64,000 bases of DNA from Clavibacter californiensis (GTDB lineage Bacteria; Actinomycetota; Actinomycetes; Actinomycetales; Microbacteriaceae): positions 3,038,001-3,102,000 of the forward strand of contig NZ_CP040792.1 of NCBI RefSeq assembly GCF_021952865.1, written 5' to 3'. A model generated the notes under the pieces. The model was given only the letters and a program-made list of their open reading frames with translations, ran no database searches and was not told the DNA's origin. The position numbers were made by a program, and so were the translations under genes. This document shows positions 6,986-15,643 of the stretch, in pieces. The stretch's first letter is position 1; each line of letters opens with the position of its first letter.

Positions 6986-8395
6986 GTGCCGAAACACCTC
7001 GCATCACCCGGGACCGCAATTCCCGCCCGCCGCCCGGGTCGCCGCATCCGCGCTCGCGTCCTCGCATCCGCGGGCGCAGCGCTCATCGCGCTCGTCGCCG
7101 TCGTCGGCCTGACCGGTCAGATGCAGTCCGCATCCGCCGCCGTCTCCCCCACGACGACGAGCCAGTGCAACGACACCCCCAATGGCGGTGGCGACCAGGT
7201 CGAATGCGACGTGACCGTCGTCAACGAATTGGACGTCGCGACGCAGACCGGATCATCGACGGTCACCACCCGCGTGTGCGCCGGCGCCGCGGGAGCGGCT
7301 CCCCTCTGCACCACGACGGTGTCGCAGCGCGACGGGATCATCATCACCGCGGTCGAGCAGTGCAACGGCGTCGCCAACGGCGGCGGCAGCAATGTCATCT
7401 GCAACGTGGACATCACGAACAACATCGTCGGCGAGAGCACCACCACGCCCGCCACCGTGAACCAGTGCATCGGCTCCGCGACCGACGGCGCCGCGGGCGG
7501 CACCGCCTGTTCGCCCGTCTCCAACACGACCGGCGCCGACGTCACCCAGTGCAACGGCTCCGGCAACGGCGGCGGCGCAGCGGGTCGCGTGACCTGCACG
7601 GTCCCGACGTCCACCGAGACCTCCGCGCTCCTCGTCTCGGTGAACCAGTGCAACGGCTCCGGCAACGGCGGCGGCGCGACCGTCACCTGCGCCACGAACA
7701 TCAGCAACTTCGTCACCGCGGTCGTGACTCCGACGCCGACGGCGACGGCGACGCCCACCGCGACCCCCACGGTCGAGCCGACCACGCCCGCGCCGACGCC
7801 CACGCCGACGGCGCCCACCCCCACCCCCACGGTCCCGACGCCGACCCCGACGCCCACCGCGCCGACCCCGACGCCGACCGCCCCGACTCCCACGCCGACG
7901 GCGCCGACCCCGACGCCCACGGCGCCGACCCCGACGCCCACCGCGCCGACGCCCACCCCGACGGTCCCGACGCCGACGGCCACCGTGCCGACGCCGACGC
8001 CCACCGCGCCGACGCCCACCCCGACGGTCCCGACGCCGACCGCCACCGTGCCGAAGCCGACGCCCACCGCGCCGACGCCCACCCCGACGGTCCCGACGCC
8101 GACGCCCACCGCGCCGACGCCCACCCCGACGGTCCCGACTCCCACGCCGACGGTCGGCACGCCGACCCCGGGCACGCCCACCCCCACGGCGGGCACGCCG
8201 ACGCCGACTGCCGGGACGCCCACCCCGACGAGCACCACCGCGATCCCGATCATCCCCGGGGGCACGACGCCCGGCGGATCGCTGCCGGTGACGGGCTACG
8301 ACCCCACGCCGACGATCGGCTGGGGCCTCGCCGCCCTGGTCCTGGGCGCGCTCGGACTGGGCTGGAACGCTCGACGCAGGTCCGCCCAGCGGTAG
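6986..8395 (+). CDS. LPVTG-anchored surface protein with Cys/Gly modules and Pro-Thr stalk
   Basis: 469 residues. An Arg-rich N-terminus and hydrophobic core (about 22-45, ending SASA) form a signal peptide. Residues about 50-245 hold five copies of a short module of the type QCNGxxNGGG...VxC (QCNDTPNGGG, QCNGVANGGG, QCIGSATDGA, QCNGSGNGGG twice), each with paired cysteines. Residues about 246-425 are a Pro-Thr stalk (PTPTAPTPTPTVP units). LPVTG at 433-437, a membrane segment and an Arg-rich tail complete a sortase sorting signal. The GTG start has AAGAAGGAG about 5 bases upstream. No sortase gene lies in the window. The architecture is a displayed head on a wall-spanning stalk, like adhesins or chaplin-type coats; its ligand is unknown. 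Confidence 0.88.
   Translation: MPKHLASPGTAIPARRPGRRIRARVLASAGAALIALVAVVGLTGQMQSASAAVSPTTTSQCNDTPNGGGDQVECDVTVVNELDVATQTGSSTVTTRVCAGAAGAAPLCTTTVSQRDGIIITAVEQCNGVANGGGSNVICNVDITNNIVGESTTTPATVNQCIGSATDGAAGGTACSPVSNTTGADVTQCNGSGNGGGAAGRVTCTVPTSTETSALLVSVNQCNGSGNGGGATVTCATNISNFVTAVVTPTPTATATPTATPTVEPTTPAPTPTPTAPTPTPTVPTPTPTPTAPTPTPTAPTPTPTAPTPTPTAPTPTPTAPTPTPTVPTPTATVPTPTPTAPTPTPTVPTPTATVPKPTPTAPTPTPTVPTPTPTAPTPTPTVPTPTPTVGTPTPGTPTPTAGTPTPTAGTPTPTSTTAIPIIPGGTTPGGSLPVTGYDPTPTIGWGLAALVLGALGLGWNARRRSAQR
7723..8240 (+). repeat. Pro-Thr coding tandem repeats
   Basis: About 500 bases of imperfect 6-, 12- and 36-base repeats built from ccgacgcccacc and ccgacgccgacc units, all in frame and encoding PT dipeptides. 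The longest near-identical unit (GTCCCGACGCCGACGGCCAC type) recurs near 7966, 8026 and 8092. Likely length-variable between strains by slippage. Confidence 0.85.
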
Positions 8396-8412
8396 CCGCC
8401 CCGCGGATCCGC

Positions 8413-8452
8413 CGAGGGAGCGCCCGACGAACCGTCGTCGGGCGCTCCCTCG
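8413..8452 (+). terminator. Terminator after the LPVTG gene
   Basis: A perfect 18-bp stem CGAGGGAGCGCCCGACGA with a 4-base loop (ACCG) beginning 17 bases after the stop. Confidence 0.85.
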
Positions 8453-8501
8453 CGCGTAGCCCCAAAAGCACGCCCATGGTGGGCTTTCGTGTCCGAACGG
8501 A

Positions 8502-8507
8502 TACGGT
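8502..8507 (+). promoter_or_regulatory. -10 hexamer before SARP-type regulator
   Basis: TACGGT ends seven bases before the ATG at 8515, matching the leaderless spacing of other genes here. Confidence 0.5.
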
Positions 8508-8514
8508 GGCCGCG

Positions 8515-9393
8515 ATGGGGGTGCCTGATGCATCAGCGAGTCGACGGCGGATCCGTCCGCTGGACGCGCCGCCCACCCGCCTCCGCTCGACTCCTCGCCG
8601 CCCGTGCGATCCGCGACGGAGCGCCCTCGTGATCCGCGTCGACGTGCTCGGCGGCTTCCGCGTCGCGGGCCTCGGCACCGATGCCTCGTCCGCCTCCCCC
8701 GGCCCGGATCCGACCGGAGCCGCGCTCTCCGAGGGCACCAAACGGCTCATCGCCGCGCTCGCGATCCGCGCCCGCCCCGCCGACCGCGGCACCCTCGCCA
8801 GCGAGCTGTGGCCCGACGCGCTGGACGGCCGCGCGGCGTCGAGCCTCCGCTCCGCCATCGCCCGCCTCGGTGACGGCGGCCGCGAGATCGTCGGCTCCGC
8901 ATCCGGCGGGCTCGTGCTGCACGACACGGTCGACGTCGACCTCCGGACGGCCCGCGCGACGGCCGCCCGCCTGCTCGAGCCTCGTCACGGGGAACCAGAC
9001 GAGGCGGACATCTCGCCGACCGCGGTGGCCCTCTTCAGCGCGGACCTCCTGCCCGACTGGTTCGAGGCCTGGCTGGAGCCCGCGGCGGAGGAGTGGCGGC
9101 ACCTGCGCGTGAACGTGCTCGAGGCCCAGTCCCAGGCGCTCATGGCCCGCAGGCGCCTGCAGGAGGCGGCGGCAGCGGCCCGACGGGCCATCGACGTGGA
9201 TCCGCTCCGCGAGACCGCGCAGCGCTGCCTCATCACCGTGCACGTGGCCGCCGGCAACCAGTCCGACGCCCTCCGCGCCTACGAGATCTACCGGACGCGC
9301 CTCGACCGCGAGGTGGGGCTCGAGCCCACGGCGATGCTGACCGACCTCGTGTCCGGCCTGCGCGGCCGCGCCACGGCTCGCCGCGTCGGCTGA
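8515..9393 (+). CDS. SARP/BTAD-type transcriptional regulator
   Basis: 292 residues from the leaderless ATG at 8515. Residues 39-130 start VIRVDVLGGFRVAGLG and contain a winged-helix of the AfsR/SARP (OmpR-like) kind (GTKRLIAALAIRAR, LASELWPDALDGRAASSLRSAIARL); residues 160-285 are a bacterial transcriptional activation domain of TPR-like helices (DPLRETAQRCLITVHVAAGNQSDALRAYEIYR, LDREVGLEPTAML). SARPs bind direct repeats and switch on adjacent, often secondary-metabolite, genes. The first 38 residues are unlike the family, and a GTG at 8629 would give the usual beginning, so translation may start there with a 120-base leader. It follows the LPVTG gene but is separated by a strong terminator; its targets are not evident. 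Confidence 0.8.
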   Translation: MGVPDASASRRRIRPLDAPPTRLRSTPRRPCDPRRSALVIRVDVLGGFRVAGLGTDASSASPGPDPTGAALSEGTKRLIAALAIRARPADRGTLASELWPDALDGRAASSLRSAIARLGDGGREIVGSASGGLVLHDTVDVDLRTARATAARLLEPRHGEPDEADISPTAVALFSADLLPDWFEAWLEPAAEEWRHLRVNVLEAQSQALMARRRLQEAAAAARRAIDVDPLRETAQRCLITVHVAAGNQSDALRAYEIYRTRLDREVGLEPTAMLTDLVSGLRGRATARRVG

Positions 9394-9432
9394 CGGCCGG
9401 CGCGGCCGCCCGTCACGCCGCCGCGCCTCCGC

Positions 9433-11505
9433 TCAGTCCCCCGCCGGCACGCCGCCGAGCCGCTCCCAGAGGAACGCGTGGATGAGCGACTGCAGGCGCG
9501 CCGTCGCGAGATTGTCCGCCGATCCCCCGTGGCCGCCCGCCGTGTTCTCGAAGTACCAGGCGTCCTCGACCCCGGTCTCGTGCAGCAGCGCGACCATCTT
9601 CCGCGCCTGCACCGGACCCACGCGATCGTCGCTCTTCGCCGCGTAGACGAGGGTCGGCGGGTACGCGACCCCCGCGCGCACGTTGTGGTACGGCGAGAAG
9701 GTCCGGATGAAGTCCCAGTCGGAGGGCACGTCCGGGTCCCCGTACTCGGCGATCCACGACGCCCCGGCCGACAGCCGCGTGTACCGCCGCATGTCGAGCA
9801 GCGGCACGCCGCAGACCACCGCGCCGAACAGCTCCGGGTACGTCGTGAGCATGTTGCCGACCAGCAGGCCGCCGTTGCTGCGGCCCTCGCAGCCGAGGCG
9901 CGCCGGCACGGTGACGCCGCGGGACACGAGGTCGCGCGCCACCGCCGCGAAGTCCTCGTAGGCCCGGTGCCGCTCTCCCCGGAGCGCCGCACGGTGCCAC
10001 GCGGGACCGTACTCGCCACCGCCGCGGATGTTCGCGAGCACGAACACGCCGCCGCGCGCCAGCCAGCCGCGCCCCCTGACGCCGCTGTACGACGGCAGCA
10101 GGCTGTTCTCGAAGCCGCCGTAGCCGGAGAGCAGCGTGGGCGCGGATCCGTCGAGCGGCAGGTCGCGCGGACCCACCTGGAAGTACGGCACGCGCGTCCC
10201 GTCGTCGGACACGGCGAAGTGCTGCTGCACCTCGAGGCCGTCGGCGTCGAACGACGCCGGCTGCTCCTTCACGGGTCGCGGCGCGCCCTCGCCGACCACG
10301 CCGTGCAGCAGCGTCGGAGGAGTGAGGAACCCCGTCACGGCGAGCCAGTACTCGTCGGTCTCGCGGTCGGTCGCGACGACGGAGACGGACGCGAGCGGCG
10401 TCCCCACGCGCACGTCCTCCTCGCGCCACCCGGCGGGCCCCGCAGCGGTCGGCGGCGTCAGCACGCGGATCCGGCTGGCCACGTCCTCGAGCAGCGTGAG
10501 CACGAGGTGCCCCGCGGTCCACGCCCAGTCCTCGAGGCTCCGCGACGAGGTCGGCGCGAAGAGCACGGTGAGCTCCCGGGATCCGGCGAGGAAGTCGTCG
10601 AGGCGCGCCGCCAGCAGCGAGCCCGCGGCGTGCACGACGCCGCCGATCTCCGTGTCGGTGCGTGGTCGAAGCACGAGCCACTCGCGGTGCAGGTCGACGT
10701 CCACGTCCTCGGGCACGTCGATCGGCACCGTGCCCGCGTCCGTGAGCAGCAGCGTGCGCGACGTGAAGAAGTCCGGCACCTCGCGGACGACGTCGCGCTC
10801 GAATCCGGGCGTGGGGTCGTGCGTGACGTGGACGAGCATGTCCGTGGCCGCGACCGCGTGCACCTCAGGGGCGGCGGCCAGCGCCTGCCCGCGGCTCCAG
10901 CGGCGCGCGGTGCGCGCGTACGAGCTCTCGGTGAGGCTGCCGGGCCCGAAGTCGGTGCCGACGAAGACCGTGTCCCGGTCGATCCACGACACCATCGTCT
11001 TCGCGACCGGCACCTCGAATCCGCCCTCGACGAAGAGCCCGGTGCCGAGGTCGAGCTCGCGGACGGCGACCGCGTCCCCGCCATCCGGCGAGAGCGACAC
11101 GAGCGCCCGGTCGCGCGCCGGCGACAGCAGCTGCGCCCGCGAGAACTGCCACGGGATCCCCTCGGCCTCGCCCAGCGCGTCCAGGTCGAGCAGCACCTCC
11201 CACTCGGGCGCGGGCGCCTGGTACTCGTCGAGCGTCGTGCGACGCCAGAGTCCCTGCACGTGGTCGGCGTCGCGCCAGAGGTTGTAGAGGTGCTCGCCGT
11301 GCCGGGTCACGTAGGGGATCCGCTCGTCCGACTCCAGCACCTCGAGCAGCTCGCCCGTCAGATCGGCCCGCGACCCCTCCGGGGACCGCCCGAGCGTCCG
11401 CTCGTTCTCCGCTCGCACCCATGCGAGCGCGCGGTCCCCGTGGATCTCCTCCAGCCAGAGGAACGGGTCGTCGGGGGTCGGGGATACGCGAGCGTCGGCG
11501 GTCAT
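9433..11505 (-). CDS. S9 family prolyl oligopeptidase-like serine peptidase
   Basis: 690 residues, the usual size of cytosolic prolyl oligopeptidases and oligopeptidase B. The N-terminal 400 residues form the beta-propeller that limits access to peptides under about 30 residues; the C-terminal alpha/beta-hydrolase domain holds the catalytic triad: Ser543 in GRSNGGLLVGN, Asp in KSDDRVG (626 or 627) and His659 in GGHGG. The FLWLEEIHGDRALAWVRAEN start is typical. No signal peptide, so cytosolic peptide degradation is inferred. The ATG has TAGGCT six bases upstream, so it appears leaderless even though the HNH gene ends only 33 bases before it on the same strand. Confidence 0.9.
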   Translation of the reverse strand: MTADARVSPTPDDPFLWLEEIHGDRALAWVRAENERTLGRSPEGSRADLTGELLEVLESDERIPYVTRHGEHLYNLWRDADHVQGLWRRTTLDEYQAPAPEWEVLLDLDALGEAEGIPWQFSRAQLLSPARDRALVSLSPDGGDAVAVRELDLGTGLFVEGGFEVPVAKTMVSWIDRDTVFVGTDFGPGSLTESSYARTARRWSRGQALAAAPEVHAVAATDMLVHVTHDPTPGFERDVVREVPDFFTSRTLLLTDAGTVPIDVPEDVDVDLHREWLVLRPRTDTEIGGVVHAAGSLLAARLDDFLAGSRELTVLFAPTSSRSLEDWAWTAGHLVLTLLEDVASRIRVLTPPTAAGPAGWREEDVRVGTPLASVSVVATDRETDEYWLAVTGFLTPPTLLHGVVGEGAPRPVKEQPASFDADGLEVQQHFAVSDDGTRVPYFQVGPRDLPLDGSAPTLLSGYGGFENSLLPSYSGVRGRGWLARGGVFVLANIRGGGEYGPAWHRAALRGERHRAYEDFAAVARDLVSRGVTVPARLGCEGRSNGGLLVGNMLTTYPELFGAVVCGVPLLDMRRYTRLSAGASWIAEYGDPDVPSDWDFIRTFSPYHNVRAGVAYPPTLVYAAKSDDRVGPVQARKMVALLHETGVEDAWYFENTAGGHGGSADNLATARLQSLIHAFLWERLGGVPAGD

Positions 11506-11511
11506 CCCCTC

Positions 11512-11517
11512 AGCCTA
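11512..11517 (-). promoter_or_regulatory. -10 hexamer, leaderless start of the S9 peptidase
   Basis: TAGGCT, then GAGGGG, then ATG at 11505, the same hexamer-spacer arrangement as the DUF4041 gene. Confidence 0.6.
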
Positions 11518-11538
11518 CGGAGGCGAGGGACGCCCGGA

Positions 11539-12036
11539 TCAGGCCGCGGGCGCCAGGAACTCGTCCCATCCGGGCGCGGGCCGCTCCATCCCGCTGACCA
11601 CCCAGCCGCTCCCCTGCGGCGCCCGGGGCGCCGTGCGCAGCGTCCAGCCCATCTCCTCGGGCGTGCGGTCGCTCTTGCGGTTGTTGCACGACAGGCAGCA
11701 GGCCACGAGGTTCTCCCATGTGTCCTTGCCGCCGCGGGATCGCGGGAGGACGTGGTCGATGGTGGTCGCGTTCCTGGCGCAGTACGCGCACCGGCCGCCG
11801 TCGCGGCGCAGGACCCCGCGCCGCGAGACGGGCACGCGACGCGCGTGCGGGATCCGCACATACCGCGTGAGCAGGATCACGGACGGGCGCCCCCACGCAC
11901 CGCCGTTCCCGAGGATCGGGTGCTCCTCGTCCTGGGCGAGCATGGTGGCCTTGCCGCTCAGCACGAGCACCAGGGCCCGCTTGAACGACACGACGGCGAG
12001 CGGCTCGAAGCCCGCGTTGAGTACCAGTGTGCGCAC
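11539..12036 (-). CDS. HNH endonuclease family protein
   Basis: 165 residues. The C-terminal half is an HNH nuclease: a zinc-binding CAYCARN, the DHV of the first H (TTIDHVLPRSRGG), the N of WENLVACCLSCNNRKSD and the second cysteine pair. The N-terminal 60 residues (VRTLVLNAGFEPLAVVSFKRALVLVLSGKA) match a conserved extension of actinobacterial HNH proteins whose in vivo role is not established. The GTG at 12036 is chosen because GAGAGGG sits 6 bases upstream and the conserved sequence begins there. It is not accompanied by phage or restriction genes. A hairpin and a small His-rich frame lie upstream. Confidence 0.85.
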   Translation of the reverse strand: MRTLVLNAGFEPLAVVSFKRALVLVLSGKATMLAQDEEHPILGNGGAWGRPSVILLTRYVRIPHARRVPVSRRGVLRRDGGRCAYCARNATTIDHVLPRSRGGKDTWENLVACCLSCNNRKSDRTPEEMGWTLRTAPRAPQGSGWVVSGMERPAPGWDEFLAPAA

Positions 12037-12107
12037 GAAATCCCTCTCAGACCGGCCTGGACGGCTTCCAGGAATCCGAATGAGGCGTCCCGCCCCCGGG
12101 AACACGC

Positions 12108-12139
12108 GAAGGCACCGCCGAGTGCTCGGCGATGCCTTC
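12108..12139 (-). terminator. Hairpin between small ORF and HNH gene
   Basis: GAAGGCACCGCCGAG pairs with CTCGGCGATGCCTTC around a 2-4 base loop (one C-A mismatch). It starts directly at the stop codon of the small His-rich frame and ends 72 bases before the HNH start, so it could be that frame's terminator or an attenuator for HNH. Confidence 0.65.
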
Positions 12140-12252
12140 TAGGAGAGCGGGTGACCGCTCGGGTGGAACAGGTGGCTGCCCATCCGGGGATGGTGCCGAT
12201 GGCCGTGGCGCACGTGCGCATCCATGGTGCGGATGTCAGGTGCGGTGGTCAT
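12139..12252 (-). CDS. Possible 37-residue His-rich small protein or leader peptide
   Basis: An ATG with GGGAG five bases upstream opens a 37-codon frame whose product ends MGSHLFHPSGHPLS and contains eight histidines in the last 26 residues (HVRHGHRHHP). The stop codon abuts the hairpin at 12108-12139. A -10-like TACCCT lies about 40 bases upstream. No histidine biosynthesis gene follows, so a classical his attenuator is not supported; a metal-binding micropeptide or a spurious frame are both possible. Confidence 0.35.
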   Translation of the reverse strand: MTTAPDIRTMDAHVRHGHRHHPRMGSHLFHPSGHPLS

Positions 12253-12329
12253 CGGGGCTCCCGGGCGGGTCGAGGGACGTCTCACCGGACAGGGTAGCCC
12301 AGCGTCCCCCGTTTGTCCCGGGCAACGCA

Positions 12330-12373
12330 GGAGGCCGGCGGCGCATCCCACAGGATGCGTGCCGCCGGCCTCC
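12330..12373 (-). terminator. Terminator of the NlpC/P60 gene
   Basis: GGAGGCCGGCGGC-GCATCC pairs with GGATGC-GT-GCCGCCGGCCTCC (one small bulge), 22 bases beyond the stop of the NlpC/P60 gene. Confidence 0.8.
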
Positions 12374-12395
12374 CGGGGTCGTGCTCGTGCCGGTG

Positions 12396-13307
12396 TCAGC
12401 CCAGGAGGCGGACGTAGTGCACGTTGGAGCTCCAGACCGGGCGCTCCTTGACGTGGTCGCCGGGCTTCGGCGCGTCGATCATGATGCCGTTGCCCGTGTA
12501 GATGCCGTCGTGGCTGCCGTCGTTCCAGACCACGATGTCCCCGGCGCGCGCCTGGGAGGCCGGCACCGTGACGCCGGCCGCACCCTGCGCCCGCACCGAG
12601 TGCGGGAGGTTGAGGCCGAACTGGGCGAACACGTACTGGACGAGACCCGAGCAGTCGAAGCCCGCGGGGGTGTTGCCGCCGAAGACGTAGGGCACTCCGA
12701 GGTACTGGCGGGCGACGGCGGCGACGCCGGTGGCCGAGGTGCCCGGGTAGATCGGGTTCTGTGCGAGCTGCGACGCGGACGCGCCGTCGTACGTCGTGGC
12801 GGAGGATGCGAGCTGCGTGCGGCGCTGCTCGGCGAGGGCGGCACGAGCGGCCTCGGCCTTCTGCGCGTTGAGGTCGGCGACGGACGTGGCGGTGAAGCCC
12901 TCCTCGACCGGGGCGGACGACGCGTTGTCGGCGGTGACGACCTGCGCGTTGGCGGCCGTGTAGTCCTGCAGCGACGCGCCCTCGGCGGACGACGTGTGCT
13001 CGAGCTGCGATCCCGCGGCGTACGCGGGGATGGCCATGACGCCGACGAGGCCGGTGACGAGGGTCATCACGACGGCGTTCGCGGCCTTCGTGCGGCGCGA
13101 ACGGCCGGCGGGCGCCGGAGCCGGGCTCAGGCGGGGAGCGGGGGCCTGGAGGGTGCGGGTGGCGGAGTCGCGACGCGGCCGGACGGCCTTCGCGGCCTCG
13201 GCGGCGCGGAGCTCGCGGCGAGTGGGCAGACGATCCATCCCAGGTGCGGGCGGTCGAGTCGGGTCGGACGGGTTCCCGACGGAACCGCTGATGTCACCAT
13301 GGGCCAA
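12396..13307 (-). CDS. NlpC/P60 (C40) peptidoglycan endopeptidase
   Basis: 303 residues. A basic N-terminus with a membrane or signal segment (about residues 66-90, AVVMTLVTGLVGVMAIPAYAAG), an Ala/Gln-rich spacer, and a C-terminal NlpC/P60 domain with catalytic Cys in GFDCSGLVQYVF and His in GSHDGIYTG. Such enzymes cut D-Glu-mDAP/Lys links in stem peptides for cell separation or growth. The start is taken as TTG at 13307 because a perfect AGGAGGT lies eight bases upstream; ATG at 13340 and 13238 are in frame but lack good ribosome sites. The 170-base leader is highly structured (see the pseudoknot entry). Monocistronic, with its own terminator. Confidence 0.85.
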   Translation of the reverse strand: MAHGDISGSVGNPSDPTRPPAPGMDRLPTRRELRAAEAAKAVRPRRDSATRTLQAPAPRLSPAPAPAGRSRRTKAANAVVMTLVTGLVGVMAIPAYAAGSQLEHTSSAEGASLQDYTAANAQVVTADNASSAPVEEGFTATSVADLNAQKAEAARAALAEQRRTQLASSATTYDGASASQLAQNPIYPGTSATGVAAVARQYLGVPYVFGGNTPAGFDCSGLVQYVFAQFGLNLPHSVRAQGAAGVTVPASQARAGDIVVWNDGSHDGIYTGNGIMIDAPKPGDHVKERPVWSSNVHYVRLLG

Positions 13308-13321
13308 GTTGTCAACCTCCT

Positions 13322-13410
13322 GCGTCTCGACGCCGGACATGCTGGCGCCCCGTCCCTCCAAGGTCGTCGAGGGGTACTCATGCAGGGGACGGGTGTCGAG
13401 ACGCCCTGCA
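13322..13410 (-). promoter_or_regulatory. Structured 5' leader with candidate pseudoknot at the ribosome binding site
   Basis: In the transcript, TGCAGGG (13410-13404) pairs with CCCTGCA (13387-13381) to form a hairpin whose loop contains GCGTCTCGAC (13404-13395). That ten-base sequence is a perfect complement of GTCGAGACGC (13331-13322), which ends one base before the AGGAGG ribosome binding site. The second element can instead fold on itself (GCGTC-GA-GACGC). The alternative pairings suggest a regulated leader; I do not recognise it as a known riboswitch class. Confidence 0.4.
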
Positions 13411-13643
13411 CCGGGCCCGGAACCTCTGTGGTGGTCGGTCGGGCCTGTTCGAGAGTAAGGGACGGGCTCCCGTTTGTCATCCTGAGGGACCATATTTCTA
13501 ACGAATCCATAACGGCAGACGTCATCCTCACGATGGATGCCGGACGGAATCCCCGGTGAGGGCGGCGCGTTCCCCGCGTGTGCCCAGTCCGGGGGGGTCC
13601 TGGGGATCCGCCCGCCTTCGGTGCCGGGAACCCCGACGTCGGG
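13411..13643 (-). promoter_or_regulatory. Promoter region of the NlpC/P60 gene
   Basis: A short AT-rich patch (gaccatatttctaacg, 13490-13505) offers TATGGT as a -10 on the minus strand at 13492-13487, giving a leader of about 170 bases. No clear -35. The rest, down to the stop of the DtxR-type gene at 13644, shows no gene. Confidence 0.35.
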
Positions 13644-14342
13644 TCAGCGCCCGATGAAGATGTGCCCCGCGACCTCGAGCGGCAGCTCGAGCCCCGGTCC
13701 CGCCCCGTCCACCCGCACCAGGACGTACGCGCCCTCTCGGGAGAAGGATCCGGTCGCGCCCGGCAGCACGCCGGCCTGCTTCAGCTGGGAGAGCAGCTCC
13801 GGGTCGAACTGCACGGGCTCGCCCAGCCGCCGGATCACGCCACGCGCGGGAGCGTCCTCCGTCGTGCCGAGCGACGCCTCGACGATGCTCACGACGCCGG
13901 CCATGAACGCGACGGCGGGCGAGTCGCCCAGCTCGTCGAGCCCGGGGATGGGGTTGCCGTACGGCGACTCCGTGGGGTGGCCGAGGAGGTCGAGGATCTT
14001 GCGCTCCACCTGCTCGCTCATCACGTGCTCCCAGCGGCAGGCCTCGTCGTGCACGAACTCCCACTCGAGGCCGATGACGTCGCTGAGGAGGCGCTCGGCG
14101 AGGCGGTGCTTGCGCATCACGTGGACGGCCTTGCTGCGGCCCTCCGGGGTGAGCTCGAGGTGGCGGTCGCCGCTGACGATCACGAGGCCGTCGCGCTCCA
14201 TGCGCGCCACCGTCTGCGAGACGGTGGGGCCCGAGTGGCCGAGGCGCTCGGAGATGCGCGCCCGCAGGGGGACGATGGCCTCCTCCTCGAGGTCGAGGAT
14301 GGTGCGGAGGTACATCTCCGTCGTGTCCACGAGATCAGTCAT
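13644..14342 (-). CDS. DtxR/IdeR-family metal-dependent repressor
   Basis: 232 residues, the size of DtxR/IdeR with a C-terminal SH3-like FeoA domain. Order: winged helix (MTDLVDTTEMYLRTILDLEEE and GPTVSQTVARMERDGLV, residues 1-55), dimerisation and metal-binding domain with HRLAERLL (80-87), WEFVHDEACRWEHVMS (93-108, where DtxR keeps Glu, Cys and His metal ligands), and the FeoA-like part (175-232). DtxR regulators repress iron or manganese uptake genes when loaded with metal. GGGAGG precedes the ATG by five bases; TAGGCT at 14372-14367 is a good -10. Divergent from serC. Iron versus manganese specificity (IdeR or MntR-like) cannot be decided by eye. Confidence 0.9.
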   Translation of the reverse strand: MTDLVDTTEMYLRTILDLEEEAIVPLRARISERLGHSGPTVSQTVARMERDGLVIVSGDRHLELTPEGRSKAVHVMRKHRLAERLLSDVIGLEWEFVHDEACRWEHVMSEQVERKILDLLGHPTESPYGNPIPGLDELGDSPAVAFMAGVVSIVEASLGTTEDAPARGVIRRLGEPVQFDPELLSQLKQAGVLPGATGSFSREGAYVLVRVDGAGPGLELPLEVAGHIFIGR

Positions 14343-14366
14343 CGGGCCTCCCTTGCGCCACGGACC

Positions 14367-14372
14367 AGCCTA
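14367..14372 (-). promoter_or_regulatory. -10 hexamer of the DtxR-type gene
   Basis: TAGGCT on the minus strand, 24 bases before the ATG, giving a short leader that carries the GGGAGG ribosome site. Confidence 0.5.
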
Positions 14373-14440
14373 CTTCCCCGGGTGCGGGATGACAGGCGCG
14401 GGGGCGCGTCACGGGCCCGGGGCGATCGAGGGCGGTCCTC

Positions 14441-15571
<1,131 letters not shown>

Positions 15572-15586
15572 TCGCGGCCTCCCGGA

Positions 15587-15632
15587 CATGACGACGGCGG
15601 CGGCCCCCTCGGGGGTCGCCGCCGTCGTCATG
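15587..15632. terminator. Bidirectional terminator between serC and DUF3027
   Basis: An almost perfect 22-bp stem (CATGACGACGGCGGCG...) with a 2-base apex and one G-T pair, lying between two convergent stop codons. Confidence 0.9.
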
Positions 15633-15643
15633 CGGGACGCGGG

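Noticed and set aside
7723-8240. Repeat block resembling a CRISPR array
   Set aside because: Units are contiguous, in frame and code for Pro-Thr; there are no unique spacers and no cas genes.
8281-8395. A sortase gene partner for the LPVTG protein
   Set aside because: No TLxTC-type sortase sequence is present anywhere in the window; the sortase must be elsewhere.
13308-13490. c-di-AMP (ydaO) riboswitch before the NlpC/P60 gene
   Set aside because: The conserved GGGAACC/GACCCGAAxCCGxCAGCTAACC type elements of that riboswitch are not recognisable; kept only as an unclassified structured leader.
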